A stretch of DNA of 64,000 nucleotides from Marthasterias glacialis (GCA_911728455.2 OU452229.1:11510878-11574877), one strand, 5' to 3'. Shown: positions 21,632 to 34,601, counted from the stretch's first letter. Notes: a model not told the origin generated them from the sequence alone. Numbers and translations: made by a program.

Positions 21632-22771
21632 TAATTCTTCGTTTTGTGTGCCTCAGTGCCATAGAGGAAATTATTTTATTTGGACGCTACACGTATGTAC
21701 ATGTATTGTTTTGTTTTGTTTACCAACATTGACCACCATTTTGTATGGGCAGCCTGAAGTACAAAACAAAATGTATTTAAATGGGCTGCACACATTTGCC
21801 ATTTCAAGTCCAATATTTAAACTTTTTTTATGAAGAAGATATGTTTAATATTTGTTTTGGGGAGTACAGTTGATTTGTTAGTGATATGGGTGATTTTATA
21901 GCATTTGTACTAATTGATAGACTATTGTAATTTTTCATATTGTAAGCCACCTGTACTTTTGTCAGGTTGACAAACTCCGGGCAGTGACATTGTACTTGAC
22001 ACTGCAAAACAAAGGTAACAAAATGACTTTCGATTGACTGAAAAACAAACCTAAAAATAGAAACATATTATGTACATAGCTCTACATTTTGAAGAAAAAA
22101 ACCCCACAAAGTATAGCTTATCTGCAGTACATGTACATAAGCTTTAATGCATGCTGAATTGTCCAAAAACAATCAAAAATATTCCCATTTGACTTGCTTT
22201 GTTTGATTAATCCTTATCTCAGGGGGAACATCTAGCTTTTAATACAATCAAAAAATCCAGTCAATTACATGTAAAAGTATCGTCTTCCTTTCAAACCCTG
22301 GGCATTGCCACTATTCCCAGGAAAATAGTTATTTACAAACGTTGACATGTGCAAACATGACATTCAGTGACGCAGTCAGGGTTGATTCTGAGAGAAATAT
22401 ATTGTCGGTCTAAGTGTGTGTTACGCCTATTTTTCATCCAAGATTGCTGCAAGACTTTGGTCCAAAGCTATGTAACCACATTTGTCTGCCGGTTATCGAC
22501 CCAACCCTAACACATGGATATTTTTTTATTTGAGTTAAACCTTAAACAAGTTTCCCTGTTTTTTTACCAAAATGAAATGCACTGATTAGACCTAATTAAG
22601 CTAAACTGTTCTCGAACACAATGTGCATACCACTGTGTTTACTTTTAAACTAAATTAGAAATACCTTTGTACTAAAACTCTTAGATCTAATTAATTTCCC
22701 CGAGTCATGTTTTTTTTTGTTTATTGTTAAAAATATATGAATACATACATATTTTCTGTGTCGTTGTTGTA

Positions 22772-22862
22772 TTTGTTTTTATTTATTTATTTTTATGTTT
22801 ATATATTTATTGATTTATTTATTTGTTTATTTATTTATTTATTTATTTAAAACTTATTTTAA
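22772..22862. repeat. (TTTA)n microsatellite
   Basis: Imperfect TTTA tetramers over about 90 bases. Confidence 0.9.
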
Positions 22863-23152
22863 GATTACTGTTTAAGAGACAGAAACTTGCAAGGGCAACA
22901 AGTACAGTGTACTTATGCAAGAAACCCTGGTATATTACATGTATGTGTGGTAATTATACCTTCCGACCCTGGACGAAAGTTTGACTCATCTTTATTCATC
23001 AACCCATTGATGTCATTATAGATCTAGCTTGTTGCCCTACGGACATCTTTTGGTAAGATTGGTGTAGAATGCACTCTATACTGATTGGTAGAATAGAAGA
23101 GTGCAATATGGATAATGGAACCGGGGCATAAATGTAAAGGGGGGGGGGGGGG

Positions 23153-23371
23153 TTGAGGGATTGGCGCCAGTCCGTCTCAAAGATTCTTAGTCTTCTCCCT
23201 TCAGAGATGACATCTCTGGCTCTTGACAACCCAGAGGGAGAAAGCATAACAATGCAACATTTCAGCATCCAGCAAGACGCGGAAGAACTAGACGATGACA
23301 AAAATAGATGGATAGATTCTTACTTATTCACACTGTATGAGGTTTCTGAGAACTTTGGTTGTAGGGATTGA
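23153..23371 (+). pseudogene. short frame with protein-like composition, unidentified
   Basis: The 72-codon frame includes SEMTSLALDNPEGESITM and QQDAEELDDDKNR, acidic and hydrophilic like many real proteins, but no family is recognised. A 14-base G run lies just before its start and no clear splice sites bound it. It may be a retrocopy or repeat remnant, or chance. Confidence 0.15.
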
Positions 23372-24040
23372 CGCTATTGAACCCAAAATCGCCGTGAAGG
23401 ATCCATGAGGCACATGTGTTAGGATCATGTTACAATACTATGACCAACTGGATTTATGTAATGTCTGTGTGTATATCAACGCACGTTTCGTGTGAATTTT
23501 GGTTCCATTCCACCATGCATGGTTCAATGACCAGTTTTATTTTGGCAATCAAGTTCATAGCCAGAGAAAATACTGATATCTAGTTACGTGTAAATAAACT
23601 GTCCAACCCAGACCGTCATTTTTAAGGAGTGGGATTGCAATCACTCTCCTCCGAACTACCTAACCTTGTCGGAGGAGTGCAAAATATAACACTCCTTGAA
23701 ATTTAGGGTGGATTATAATAAAGTGGGGAAAACACCGACTCTCAATCACAGCAGGAAATGAAGTGTCGATTATGACATTTATTTGCTAATTGATCCTGTA
23801 ACCTAAAATAAAAACCCACCAATCCAATCGTGTACACGTCAGAGGTCCTTACACATGTGTGTTCTTAAATTAAACATCATATGAACAGATGAACAGTCAG
23901 ATTTTATAAAATCGTGTTTTATTATCACTTTTTTGACTAATATATGAAATTTGGTTCGGAGGAGTGCAAACAGCTCTCCTCAATGATTTCACAAGTTGCT
24001 GCTGGGATTCTTCAATTTTTTCTGAGCCCCCCCCCCCCCC

Positions 24041-24332
24041 CTAGTGCCCCCTTGTGGGAATATTTGTCGGGATTGCTGGAATCATTTTTCTTTGAGAGTA
24101 CCACTGGCACAAAGAAACCCTGATTTTACAAAGGCAAGAGAACAAAGATTCTCTTTGAAGCACCATGATATTTGGTTTGTCCATCGAGCAAATGTCAAAT
24201 TCATGCACCGTGAATTGCAAAACCTCCAGTGTGCTGAAATACAATGAACAAACAATGGTGGAAGCCTCTCGATGTCTCATAATTCTCCTCTTGGAACAAA
24301 AGGAAAAAGGTCTGGAGTTGGAGATTACACAG
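24041..24332 (-). repeat. TGTGTAATC family repeat, diverged copy
   Basis: Shares AACAAAGATTCTCTTT, CAAATGTCAAATTCA and ACAATGGTGGAAGCCTCTCG with the copies at 33154, 39790 and 46824. It ends GAGATTACACA. A 15-base C run precedes it. Confidence 0.75.
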
Positions 24333-25699
24333 TAACCCCTGCATAATGACAGAAATTTTGCAAAATAATCAAGCGCAATCGGGGTACTTTATGTGGGTGA
24401 AACGAAGCGTCACGCAGCGCGTGCATGCTCTGCACACTCCGTAGTGGAATGTGCGGGTGCCTTTTGTACCAGGCTTGGATTTTCACACAATAATACAAAA
24501 TTCACATCACCCGTTTGCTGGCTCTGAAAACATTTTTGTTGATACACGGCTCTCTTCATATTTCTCTAAATGAAGGACTGCAAACCATTAGTTTTCATTA
24601 GGCTATGGATAAATCTCTTTCTATGCCTGAGTTCTGCTGACTGTGTACTCTCGGCGAGTATAACTCATTGTGATTTGGAGTGTCTAAGCAAGTGATTGTT
24701 ACCCAATACAAATTTACAGCCCAGCCTAACAAACAAGCCTAGCCCCCGAGGGGTAGAGTTACACATTGCTGTGGCTTATTTGATTCGCTACTGACTTCAC
24801 CTGACTGCAGGGTGTAACAGCGAAGCCCTGTCAGTCCAGTGAAGACCACGGCTCTCTCACTCTCTCTCAGCTTTCACACTTGACTGTCTTTCATCCGTGT
24901 TCATCCTTGGATGTCATGCCCATCCCTCCTGGAGGAACAGCGAATGAGAGACTGTGATCTGTACACTCCAGCACTCAACAGAGTAACATTACAGCACACT
25001 GTATACATGCGTATAAACGCAGTGGTTGAAAATTCAATTTAAAGAATTCAGGGAGATTGATCTTTATTGATGTTACTTTGCTCATCTTTACTTTGACTGA
25101 TGGTTGAAAACATGGTAAGTGTGTCAAAATCAGTACTAAAATTTGCTGTTTCTTAATTTTTTTAGTGAGTCTGTTTCATTGTAGATGACAGCATGTAGAA
25201 ATCAGATACTGAATTTTGTGAAGCTTCTGTAAAAACACTAAACAAGCTGGACTGTCTGACAACTTGGGTGCAGTGTATTCATTTATATTGGTTTATTGCT
25301 TTAATCATATTGCAGCCAAAGTCTGAATTACATGCAATTTGCAATATTAAAAAGCAAAACAAAAGGCAATATGGTATAAAAATACATATTTATCGAAGAC
25401 CATCAGTGGGTAATCTCCCAAAACTTGTTTTAAGCTGCAAACATGTAATTTCATTCCGATCATTGTATTAAGATGACCTCCTTAAAGTCCAGAATGGAAT
25501 GAACAACAAATTTAAGTCAAATGTACTTTTCAACCTTATCCTCTATTTTCAATCGTCATTTTCAATTGTCATTTTGTTCAACAACGGGGAATTTTCTAGG
25601 AGGGTTGTTAGTGTAAACCACTTTTAGTACATGTATGTCAAGCTTTTTTTGTTCTCTCTTCCCCCCCCCCTTTTATTTTTTGTTTATGTATTTTAATCC

Positions 25700-25911
25700 T
25701 AACTCCGCTGAGTGATTTACTAGGATCCTTCCCCACTCTAACAAATTCCAACACCATCTGGGTAACTCAACTTCCAAACTGTGGTACTCTGATTATGGTG
25801 GTATGCCTGAACCCATGTAAAGCATAATCAGTTTACTTATGCAGTCTTCAGTCCCAACAAAATCCAACAAAACCTGCTGTTAGAGTTTGATGGAATAGGG
25901 ACTGTTCGGGT
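25700..25911. mobile_element. MITE-like repeat, inverse copy of 21419-21631
   Basis: TGATTTACTAGGATCCTTCC at the left and GGAATAGGGACTGTT at the right are the reverse complement of the copy at 21419-21631, with about 85-90% similarity by eye. Confidence 0.75.
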
Positions 25912-27172
25912 TTTATTGCATGTAGTACATGTACATTAAAATGTTCTTGAAAGAAGTGAAGAAGTCACCAAAACGGGAAAGAAATGGTCCACATTGCGTC
26001 CAAACCTGCAGTTTTATTTTTCTGGTGATGCATTGAGTCTGTAGACCTCCTGCATTATACATGTATGGGAGGTTCAGGATCTAAAATAAGGGGGGAACCA
26101 AGGCCCGCAAACTACTTTCAGGAATTTTCACAGATGTCAAATCTCATCCCTGTTTTAGTCACAAAAAATTATTGTTCAACCCCCAAATTTGAGTGTGAAC
26201 TTGGTGGGTTTCCAGGTAACAACCATGTCAATTAAATCTCCATCGGGAGAAATGTTTGCTCTGAGATGAAGAGGGTTTGAGACTTTGTAAATGTACATTG
26301 CATAGTAGAAAGTGCTGGGATGAGATTCCTCCAGATGTCCGGATTTTATGAAATTATTGTTGTGGATTTTTTTTTAAATGTCATTTACATACACCTGTAC
26401 ACATCTAGGCCCTTGTAAAGCCTTAACACAGACTTGTACTGTATTTTGACTACACCGAGGTGCTTGCCCCATCTTCATTTAAGCACAGAATGCTGCCATT
26501 GATACAGGTTATGGTGTGGTTGTTAGCCACCAAAACCTCCACCGGTGTTTCTTGGATTATTCATTTTCATCCACTCTCATCCATGAAAACGTACCAGGGA
26601 AAGTACATGTAGCCTCAGCAGCTGTCCAGCATTCTCCTGAAAACGGGAAGAGCACACTGTTCTAAACTTTGAGGCTCTACAACTATATCTCAAACCTGGT
26701 TCTTTTCGGAATCAACACTTTTTTGTTTACATTTTTTTTTTATGCAATACGCTCATCACAAGGCCCAAAGGCCACTCGAGGTGTGGGCTACTTTTTTAAA
26801 GGGATAGAAACCTACCCCAATGCGCAGAAACAAGACAAGGCGAGATATAACCACAGGTCTTTTCGCAGGACAGCTAAGAACATGGAAGGGGTAAATTAAT
26901 CCGTTGCAGGACAAACTGTACTGCCTCTTTCCCTATTTAACACTGCCCCCAAAAGAGATTTTATTCACATCGTTGTTACCCATAAAGCTACTCTAATCTT
27001 ACCTTCTACATCATTGCTAAGCTTTAAACCATACCTGATGTATAATATCTTTGTGGAGAGGGAGTGGGTTTTGAGGAGCATTTAAGTGATTGGAACAATT
27101 GTATTTGCTCTGGAGATTGTTAGACCATTTTTCATTACAATCCCGTTTACCACAGATTCAGTAATGTCCGTC

Positions 27173-27387
27173 TTAAAGGGGTTGTGTCGTCATGATTATA
27201 GCAGTAAATGGAATAACCCAGTTATTACGCGCGCGTGTGTGCCGGTGGTCACATCACAGTTTGACAAAGACGGCATCCTTTGTGGTTTGACCGCAAGCGG
27301 GCGCGTGTTCAGTATCTGGGCGAGAGTTCATGTTTTCCATGCACAGCCACAGGCCTGCTATAATCATGATGACACAGCCCCCTTTAA
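27173..27387. mobile_element. MITE, TTAAAGGGG ends (long copy)
   Basis: Terminal inverted repeats of about 32 bp, TTAAAGGGGTTGTGTCGTCA against the inverse of TGATGACACAGCCCCCTTTAA, with about three mismatches. The 126-codon frame running through it is not a gene. A shorter copy lies 270 bp downstream. Confidence 0.85.
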
Positions 27388-27657
27388 AGGAATGATTGTG
27401 ATTGAGAATAAACATCTTAGTTTGTTTTTAGTTATGCATACAATAGATTTGAGATCTGAACTTTAGAGAAATGTAGCTGATCTTATGATGGGACTGATTT
27501 CTTAGAAGAAAAAAAGACAACAAACTATCTGCTTGTATGCGCCTATTTTTAAGCTTTTTGAGAGATAAGTTGTAATGCAGAAATAATGCTGCCTTATTTA
27601 AACATGGTAATTCATTCAGACAGTTTGGGTTCGTAATTTGGTTCAGATTTGCCAACA

Positions 27658-27809
27658 TTAAAGGGGCTGTGTCGTCATGATTATAGCAGTAAATGGAACA
27701 AACCAGTGGTCACATCAAAGTTTGATGAAGACGGCACCCTTCGCAAGACAAGCAAGAACTTGCGTGTGCAGTATCTGGGCGAGAGTTCATGACGACACAG
27801 CCCCTTTAA
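27658..27809. mobile_element. MITE, TTAAAGGGG ends (short copy)
   Basis: Same termini and the same inner blocks (GATTATAGCAGTAAATGGAA, CAGTATCTGGGCGAGAGTTC) as the copy at 27173, with about 60 interior bases deleted and no long inverted inner arm. Confidence 0.85.
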
Positions 27810-28794
27810 CGTCGTCATAAAATGTGCTGCGCTTCCTAGAGTAAAACATATTTAAGGTTTTAAAAGTCTTTTTTTTCCTTCCCCTCTCAGTTTGAGGTTA
27901 GACTTTCACCTTGTTGTTATGCTTTCAGATTGACCCTGTTCACTCCTGTATAAACAAACATGTTTGAAGACTGAATGCACAGTAGGAAAACAACTGAGGT
28001 GAACAGATTTTACAGTCCATAGTACTTGCTAACTTTGTCAAGCATTTATTTTGTTTGACATGAGCTGTGTGACAATCATGAACTTCAAGTTTAAACCTCA
28101 AAGCACAGCTGAAGGGAAAGGCTTGTGATGCTGATTTACAGATTCCAAACAAAAACAAAAATCCCCAAGCTGATGATAATTTAAAAAAACTGTTGTTTTT
28201 ATTTTTACACATTTGTTTCAATGCTGTTATTGTATGTTGGTAATACATCAGCTAGTGTTTCATGACAAAAATAGAAATTTACATTTTGATGATAACATGG
28301 TATTCAATAGTTTGGTCAATAGCCGAACAACATTCACAGGGATGAGCAGTTTCAGGCTTTTTATGACTGCTCGGTGGAAAACCTAGCAATTATTATCCTT
28401 AGATACAAAGAATCCTGCTATTTGATTTACATGTTCATGTACTTCTCTAGCGCTGAGAATACTGTTCCCAGAAGCTCCTTGGAATCTACATGTACATGTT
28501 TAACTCCAGGATTTACCAAAAGGTAGAAATTCCATCATTCAAGAATACAGTATACTTTCTTACATGTGAAGCCTAGTTTCAGATCTTTTTTGTATTCAAC
28601 AATGACTCTCTCACCCCTGGATGTAAGTTTTGGCGAAGTGTGGCTTTTGTACCCTTACCTATTGACAGAAGATGCAGCTGAGACAAAACAATTGACTGTA
28701 AAGACTTTAAAATAAAAACATGTGAAATCAACATGGGTTTCATTTATTACTTCTGGATGTGATTCCAAGGATTCTCAGATGAGCAAACTTATTA

Positions 28795-29150
28795 AAGGTC
28801 CCATGAATTAGTTTTTTTTCATTGGTTAAAAAAATAAAGTATGCCTATTATAGTATATCTTTAATTTTTTCACATTTTTTACATGCGTATTAATCGTAGA
28901 AATAATGATTTCTAAAATTAGGGGGTTGCCGCGCTCCGCCCACCCTTCCTCATTAACATAAAATCTGTGACGTAGACAGTGGAACGGCTGACCAGGTCCA
29001 TGTGTGTGACAATAACATACAATGTATTGTTGACCACGTGGCTCCAGAGCTGTCTTTGAAATGTTTTACCCCCGTCTACGTCACGGATCATTGTGCAATC
29101 AAATGGCGCACATTTTGGGGGCTCAATTAGAGTGTATTAACGCATAACAG
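28795..29150. repeat. probable interspersed repeat (GCCGCGCTCCGCCCACC)
   Basis: Starts like the other TTAAAGG elements (ATTAAAGGTCCCATGAA) and carries a GC-rich core plus the inverted words TGACGTAGAC and GTCTACGTCA. No second copy is in the window, so repeat status rests on structure only. Confidence 0.35.
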
Positions 29151-30050
29151 ACACATCAAAATAGTCAATACTATGTTTTGTTAATTTCAAACCATACATG
29201 TATATTAAGCCACAAAAATGTTCCGTGACAAAAAACCTCTTCATGGGCCCATATCACTACATGTATATGAGAGAAGACAAGGAAGGAAGTTTCAGTTTCT
29301 TGAAAGGGTCAGGACCTTTTTTCCCCCTTGGTACATGTCACTTGTATGACTTTGAGAGAAATGTAAAATTCTACCCGAACATTTCAAGGGGCACCAAGGT
29401 CAATGACCAGGGGCATGGTGGCAATTGTCTCTGTTACCTTCCGGTCTGACAAAAAAAGACAAACTCATTGTCAACTGTCTGTCGGTTCATGCAGTAGGAT
29501 CATTTTCTAAATGATCAATGCATATCAAATACATGCACAGTACGCCTGTCTTTAGTAAAGGAAGAGATGCATTTTCGATTTAATATGACCGACAGATTTT
29601 CGGTAGATCACCCAGAACCTGTGTTTGCATTTTACATTGACTGGCCGGTTGAGAGCACTTGCCGTAAACACTGTTGGTATGTAAATTCAATTCAGTTTAA
29701 TTCACTTCTGGGTTCATTAACAAGATTCGCTTGTTTGAGCCCGCAGGCTGAATTTCCAAACAGTTGAAGAGATGACACATTATACTATGTTTGCTCATAA
29801 ATGCTAATGTTTCTAGACAAATAATTTTTTTACTGATACATATGCTGGTATTTTTCAGGTATTTGTTCAAATCTCAAGCTCAAAAATGTCGTGTCTACAC
29901 ATTTTTCAAGAAAAACAGTAAAAGAAGGAAATCATAAATACCCTGGGTTTTGGTTTTTTTTCCCCCTCGCAAATGTTGGGTGTGTTAGTGCACCAGTTAC
30001 AACACTCACATTGTACATGTACATGTACTGTGTAGTTCATGCTTTATAAT

Positions 30051-30340
30051 GTGTATTCAGGCATTTAGATTGTGGACCTCTGTTCGAATCCCGGACCAGG
30101 GCCTTGCATTTGGATTGGGTTTTCAGGCCCTGCATGTACCTGAATGGGTGGGTTTTCCCTATTTGTGTTTTTTCTTTCCCCCTTCAGCATCTGAAATTGA
30201 ACATTTCTTCATCGTGTTTTCTGTATATGCCTTCAGACCTTCTAGTTAAAGTGCTATGATCATTTTGAGAGTCCATTGTTTTCATTGCCAGATAAATATT
30301 TAACAGTACTAATAATCATTATAGCAATATTAATAACAGT
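30051..30340 (+). repeat. tRNA-derived SINE (family 1)
   Basis: Box B GTTCGAATCCCGGACC near 30083, then GCCTTGCATTTGGATTGGGT and GGGTTTTCC as at 12336, with an AATAATCATTATAGC tail. The box A part is decayed. Confidence 0.75.
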
Positions 30341-30720
30341 TTGTGGATGTACAGTACATTCGGCATTGGGTAATGTTTACCTACATTGTACTTACCACCA
30401 AGACACAAGAGTTTGCAGCATCAATTACAGACAGTAATTACTATAGATTGAGTAGGCCTTTTTATTGCTGCTCATTATCTTAACTTAGAGACCCATTATT
30501 ATTAACGATGGTTGCTGATTGGAGTGACGGGTGCTGAAATATGCTCCGGTAGATAACAGCTGAGGCTACTTGTCAACAGCGGAGATGATGTCAGAACCAC
30601 AGCTGAGTGAAGCAACTAGGCCTTTGCCCTTTGTACATGTGCATAACTAGAGTTCTTGAAGTATAAATTCACAATGATCAAAAAGAGACTTGGGGAGGGG
30701 CGGGGGAATTGTCAGGCCCC

Positions 30721-31079
30721 TTTAAAGCCCCAGCTCAACATTGATGAGAAGAAAAGCATAAATGTTCACAGATTTACATATATACCTTACATGGTAAAGA
30801 TAACGATGGTAGAAAACTTTCCTTGAAATATTTCTGCCTGAAATATTATCGTTTTAAATAATAAATGAAATACATGTAAGATCCAAAACTGGTTTTCGTC
30901 TCAGTGAGACGAAAAACTATAGGAATGCGTACAAAAATGCTGAATGCATTTTTACCGTTTTCTCGCAAATGAAACAACGAAATGAGCTGACATTTTCACA
31001 GGTTGGTTTTAATACAAATACCTTGGAAAGAATGGAAGCAGTTACAGTCAGTTTACCAATGTTGAGCTGGGGCTTTAAA
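30721..31079. mobile_element. MITE, TTTAAAGCCCC ends, intact termini
   Basis: Perfect 23-bp terminal inverted repeats beginning TTTAAAGCCCCAGCTCAACA. Interior blocks such as GAAAACTTTCCTTGAAAT and CGTACAAAAATGCTGAATGC recur at 50282-50629; diverged relatives lie at 39440 and 48153. Confidence 0.9.
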
Positions 31080-31109
31080 CAGTAAAAAATAATAAATTGA
31101 GCTTCAAAA

Positions 31110-31400
31110 TTATATTTTATGTACATTAAGAAATGTGTAGGGTAGCTGACTATCTAGAGGACCAGTTGGAAGTAAACCGTGCATTTCCCTTGGCGACACA
31201 TTTTTCAGAATGTCTTTTGCAAATCTCTCCCTCCCAGTGGTCATAGAAATTGGACTGGAATGAAGTCCATCCTTAAAATGTACATTAAGCCGTTTTATTT
31301 TAAACAATTTAGGAATAACAACCAAACTAGCCATCTCGTCCTTGTTCTCTAACCATGCCAAGAATGAGCCTGGCTGGGAAAGTATTCCTCTTCTAGCCAT
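31110..31400 (-). CDS. unidentified 96-codon open frame
   Basis: Complete frame from ATG (context TACATGG) to TAA. It reads like ordinary protein: MARRGILSQPGSFLAWLENK and later FKDGLHSSPISMTTGRERFA. There is no signal peptide, membrane segment or recognised domain. It lies 30 bases from the TTTAAAGCCCC MITE. A retrocopy fragment, an isolated exon or chance are all possible; chance frames of this length are expected in 64 kb. Confidence 0.2.
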   Translation of the reverse strand: MARRGILSQPGSFLAWLENKDEMASLVVIPKLFKIKRLNVHFKDGLHSSPISMTTGRERFAKDILKNVSPREMHGLLPTGPLDSQLPYTFLNVHKI

Positions 31401-31731
31401 GTAGATTTCTAGTTCAGTGAAGTTTTTTTTTTTTACAACTGACGTCTACGAACATTTTTGAAACTCGTATTGTTTTTTTAAATTGTTAGGGAATTTTGTA
31501 TTTATTTATTAATTATAATTGCTTTGTTTTTTCTACTGTTCTTTGTGGTTTTCTTGCTTTTTTTGTTGTTGCTTTTTTTCCCCCTGTTGCTTGTATTGAT
31601 TGTTTTGTGGTCCTACGTGCTTCCATCATCTGGAGTGCTGATGTGGATTCTTGCTTGTTTCCTTTATTTTGTGAATAAATTGATTTGAATTATTAACATG
31701 TCATGTCATGTTATATCATTTTTTAATTTTT

Positions 31732-31900
31732 AATTTTTTTTTATGGAAGTCGCCAGACACACAAGGCCAGTAAGCCACTGGAGGTGTGGGCTACAAATCA
31801 ACTGTTTTTTCCAGGGGCCGTTGCCACCTACTCCTAGGGCTGAAACAGGGTAACCCCCTTTACAGTCAGAAGCCTGGCTGGTAGAGCAGAAGGCTCTACC
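31732..31900 (-). repeat. SINE (family 4) 3' fragment
   Basis: Reverse complement of the 3' half of the element at 34602-34977: CAGCCAGGCTTCTGA, CCTAGGAGTAGGTGGCAA and TGGCGACTTCCAT are shared, ending in an A-rich tail (T-run on plus). The tRNA head is absent. Confidence 0.8.
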
Positions 31901-33153
31901 TAACTGGCATGTGCCATTTACTTGATTAAAAAATAATAAATTATATCGCAATTACATTTAGTTTCTGCTTAACAGCCCTGTGTACTACCAGTAAGCAAGT
32001 TTGTATTCTTAAGACAACAAAGAAAAGAATGTTTCGTAAGGGAATAAAAGTGTGATGAAGAGGTTTTCAACTAGTTGTTTAAACACAGTCAGGCTTGGTT
32101 CTCGATAATTTCACCGAGAAAAAGTCGAGGTAGAATTATCCATTATTTGTTCCCATTCATAAATGCCCCTGTTGAGTTGAAGAATTCTTTTCAATTTTGC
32201 TGATTTCTGTGGTAGAGTTTTGTAAAGGAGGCTGTTTCCACATTGGTTTCTTCACAAACGAGGTTTGTGCACCCACGCGTAAGTACGCGTATGCATGCAA
32301 GTACACGCACACAGTAACAGGAGAATTTTCCGCTTTGTTATTGGCACAAGTGCGCGTATGTGATGTATCATCAAAACTGCTGCGTGAGGCTTTCCTTTTT
32401 TTTCTCTTGTTTTTAAAGGCTATTCTTAAACACACTTTTACCATGTCTACTGTACATTTCAACATGGCCATGTGATGTCCTCTCGAGCAATCAGAATGGA
32501 TAACTTATCTTGGGCATTTATGAATAAATGATCAAGAAGAACTGACAGGGTGTGGGATGAGAGATGCTACCAGCAAGGTAGCATGCCATTTTATTTTTGT
32601 TTATGGTAAGCAGCGGTTGTGAAACAGAAACTGTGTTAAGTACTGTGCCAGAAGCAGAAAATCTTGGCGCCAAAATTTGCATAGCATGGCAATTCTGTAA
32701 ACTCAAGTGTGGAATAATTGTTGAAATTTTCTTGGGAAGTCCTCTGGATATAAGGTTGAGATCTGGTACCAACTTCATGGCTCTGTTTACTGTGAAAACT
32801 CTACGCTTATGGTCACTATTCTACATTTACAGGTTGAGCACAAAATGCTTATATGTACAGTACGCACTCCTGCGTGCAAATATTTCTTGATAACCTGTAA
32901 ATACGCTTATGCTAGGGAAACTACATCACTTGCAGACGTGAAAAAAATTTAGTTGCTACAAAAGAGCTTGCTTGACTGAAAGTACATAATATTCCCAAGT
33001 TTTCAGTGAAATCGTTTCGCCAGGTGTTATTTCATTTTAAAGAAAGTTGCAATTTTGTTTCATTTTTGAAGAAAAAAAATGGCTTTCGTTTGAATACAGA
33101 TTTTTCATCTGCGTGGAAATAACCGCTCCAGACTTTTTAGCCAATATAGCTTC
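31901..33153. other. no recognised gene
   Basis: AT-rich; open frames on both strands at 32157-32475 overlap each other and have no protein-like features. Confidence 0.6.
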
Positions 33154-33510
33154 TGTGTAATCCCCGATTCCAGACCTTTGACCTTTTGTTCCAAGAAGAG
33201 GATTACAAGACATCGAGAGGCTTCCACCATTGTTTATTCATTGTATTTCGGCTTAATGGAAGTACATCTGAGTGAGCTTGGAATTAAGCCATGGTGCCGG
33301 GTTTATTACCAATCCTAACGCTGATGTTATGCAATTCACGGTTCGTGAATTTGACATTTTTTCAGTCGAGAATGCACGATAAAGAGATGCAATAAAGAGA
33401 ATCTTTGTTCTCTTGGCTTTGTCAAGTCAGGGATTCTTTGTGCCATCGGTACTCTCAAAGTAAATGATTCCGGCAATTCCGACAAAAAGATCCCGCCAGG
33501 GAGACGGGGA
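33154..33510 (+). repeat. TGTGTAATCCCC family repeat
   Basis: About 355 bp beginning TGTGTAATCCCCGATTCCAG, with GAGGATTACAAGACATCGAG and AGAGAATCTTTGTTCTCTTG inside and a CCCGCCAGGGAGACGGGG end. Four copies are in the window (24041, 33154, 39790, 46824), two in each orientation. Confidence 0.85.
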
Positions 33511-34601
33511 AATATAAATGAATCCGGCGGCAACTGGTTTAGTGTGGACTTTTCTGCTACTATAATAGCGCTAAATTTTGCTCTGGGTTAGCAGAGCCGT
33601 GAAATTTGGCCCTGGGGCCAGGGAGGTTGGCAGCTTCACCCTTCAATAATGTAAATCAGTACAAGGTTAACCTCAATCTCAAAACATGTACACAGTATAT
33701 CAACAAAGTTTCTACATGTACCAGACATGTTCCAGGCTCAAATATATCATAATTATAGGCTCAAATATATATCATTACTGAGCACGGAATAAATTGCAGA
33801 AGTTTAGGCTACCAGCCACATTGATTGCTTGTGACTGTCTGCCTGCTAGTTTTCGCTAAATAAAGTAGGTCCCTGTTCAATAAAATTTGGCCCTTGTTAA
33901 ATTGAAGGCCTATAGAGGGGTCCTTTCTTATGCTTTAGAGCAACAGGTACTCTGTTCATTGCGTTAAACACGGTCTATTGTTCTCTATCGATTGTTCTCT
34001 TCTTAACGACGTGTATTGTCACTCTGGTTGACAAGAAAGTCTCTTGCACATAATGGTTGCTTGGATACGACATGGAGGTGGAAAACTACACTTGTTACAA
34101 AAGCTTTGGATGTCATGGCAACCATTGAACACATTAGCCAATGCTCATGTGTGCGTTGTATTGGATTTTGATTGCGCTACAAAGTGAGATGAAGTCTTCC
34201 TTTTGTAAGGTTTCCTTTGTATGGTTTCTATTGTGTGCAGTTTTAGGCTTGGAAAGAGCTTTCAAAACCAGCAACTGCATACACTGTAATATCAAAGTGG
34301 AAAATTGAATCAGCGCTTACCAAAACAAAAAAAATGTTCGGATGGCCAAACCAACTGGGTCTTCTTCAGGGCTTCTTAAATGTACTGTACATTCCGTGTA
34401 CAGATTTATGCTTCATCATTTACAGTAGTTTTGTTTTAATGTACATGTAAGTGTGAAATATTTCTTGATGTTCAGGCAAGATAAATTTAGCCAATTTATG
34501 TTTTACGTAGTTTCTTGAAGGTGAAGGATAAATTAACGTATGAAATGTGTGAATTATCTACATCAGATACGCAAACTAGTAAAATAAAAGAGTACTGTTA
34601 G

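Noticed and set aside
23630-23950. MITE with GGAGGAGTGCAAA ends
   Set aside because: CACTCTCCTCCGAAC and GTTCGGAGGAGTGCAAA are partly inverted, but the alignment at the outer ends is poor, so borders could not be set.
27086-27466. 126-codon plus-strand frame
   Set aside because: Covers a MITE with terminal inverted repeats; no protein-like features outside it.
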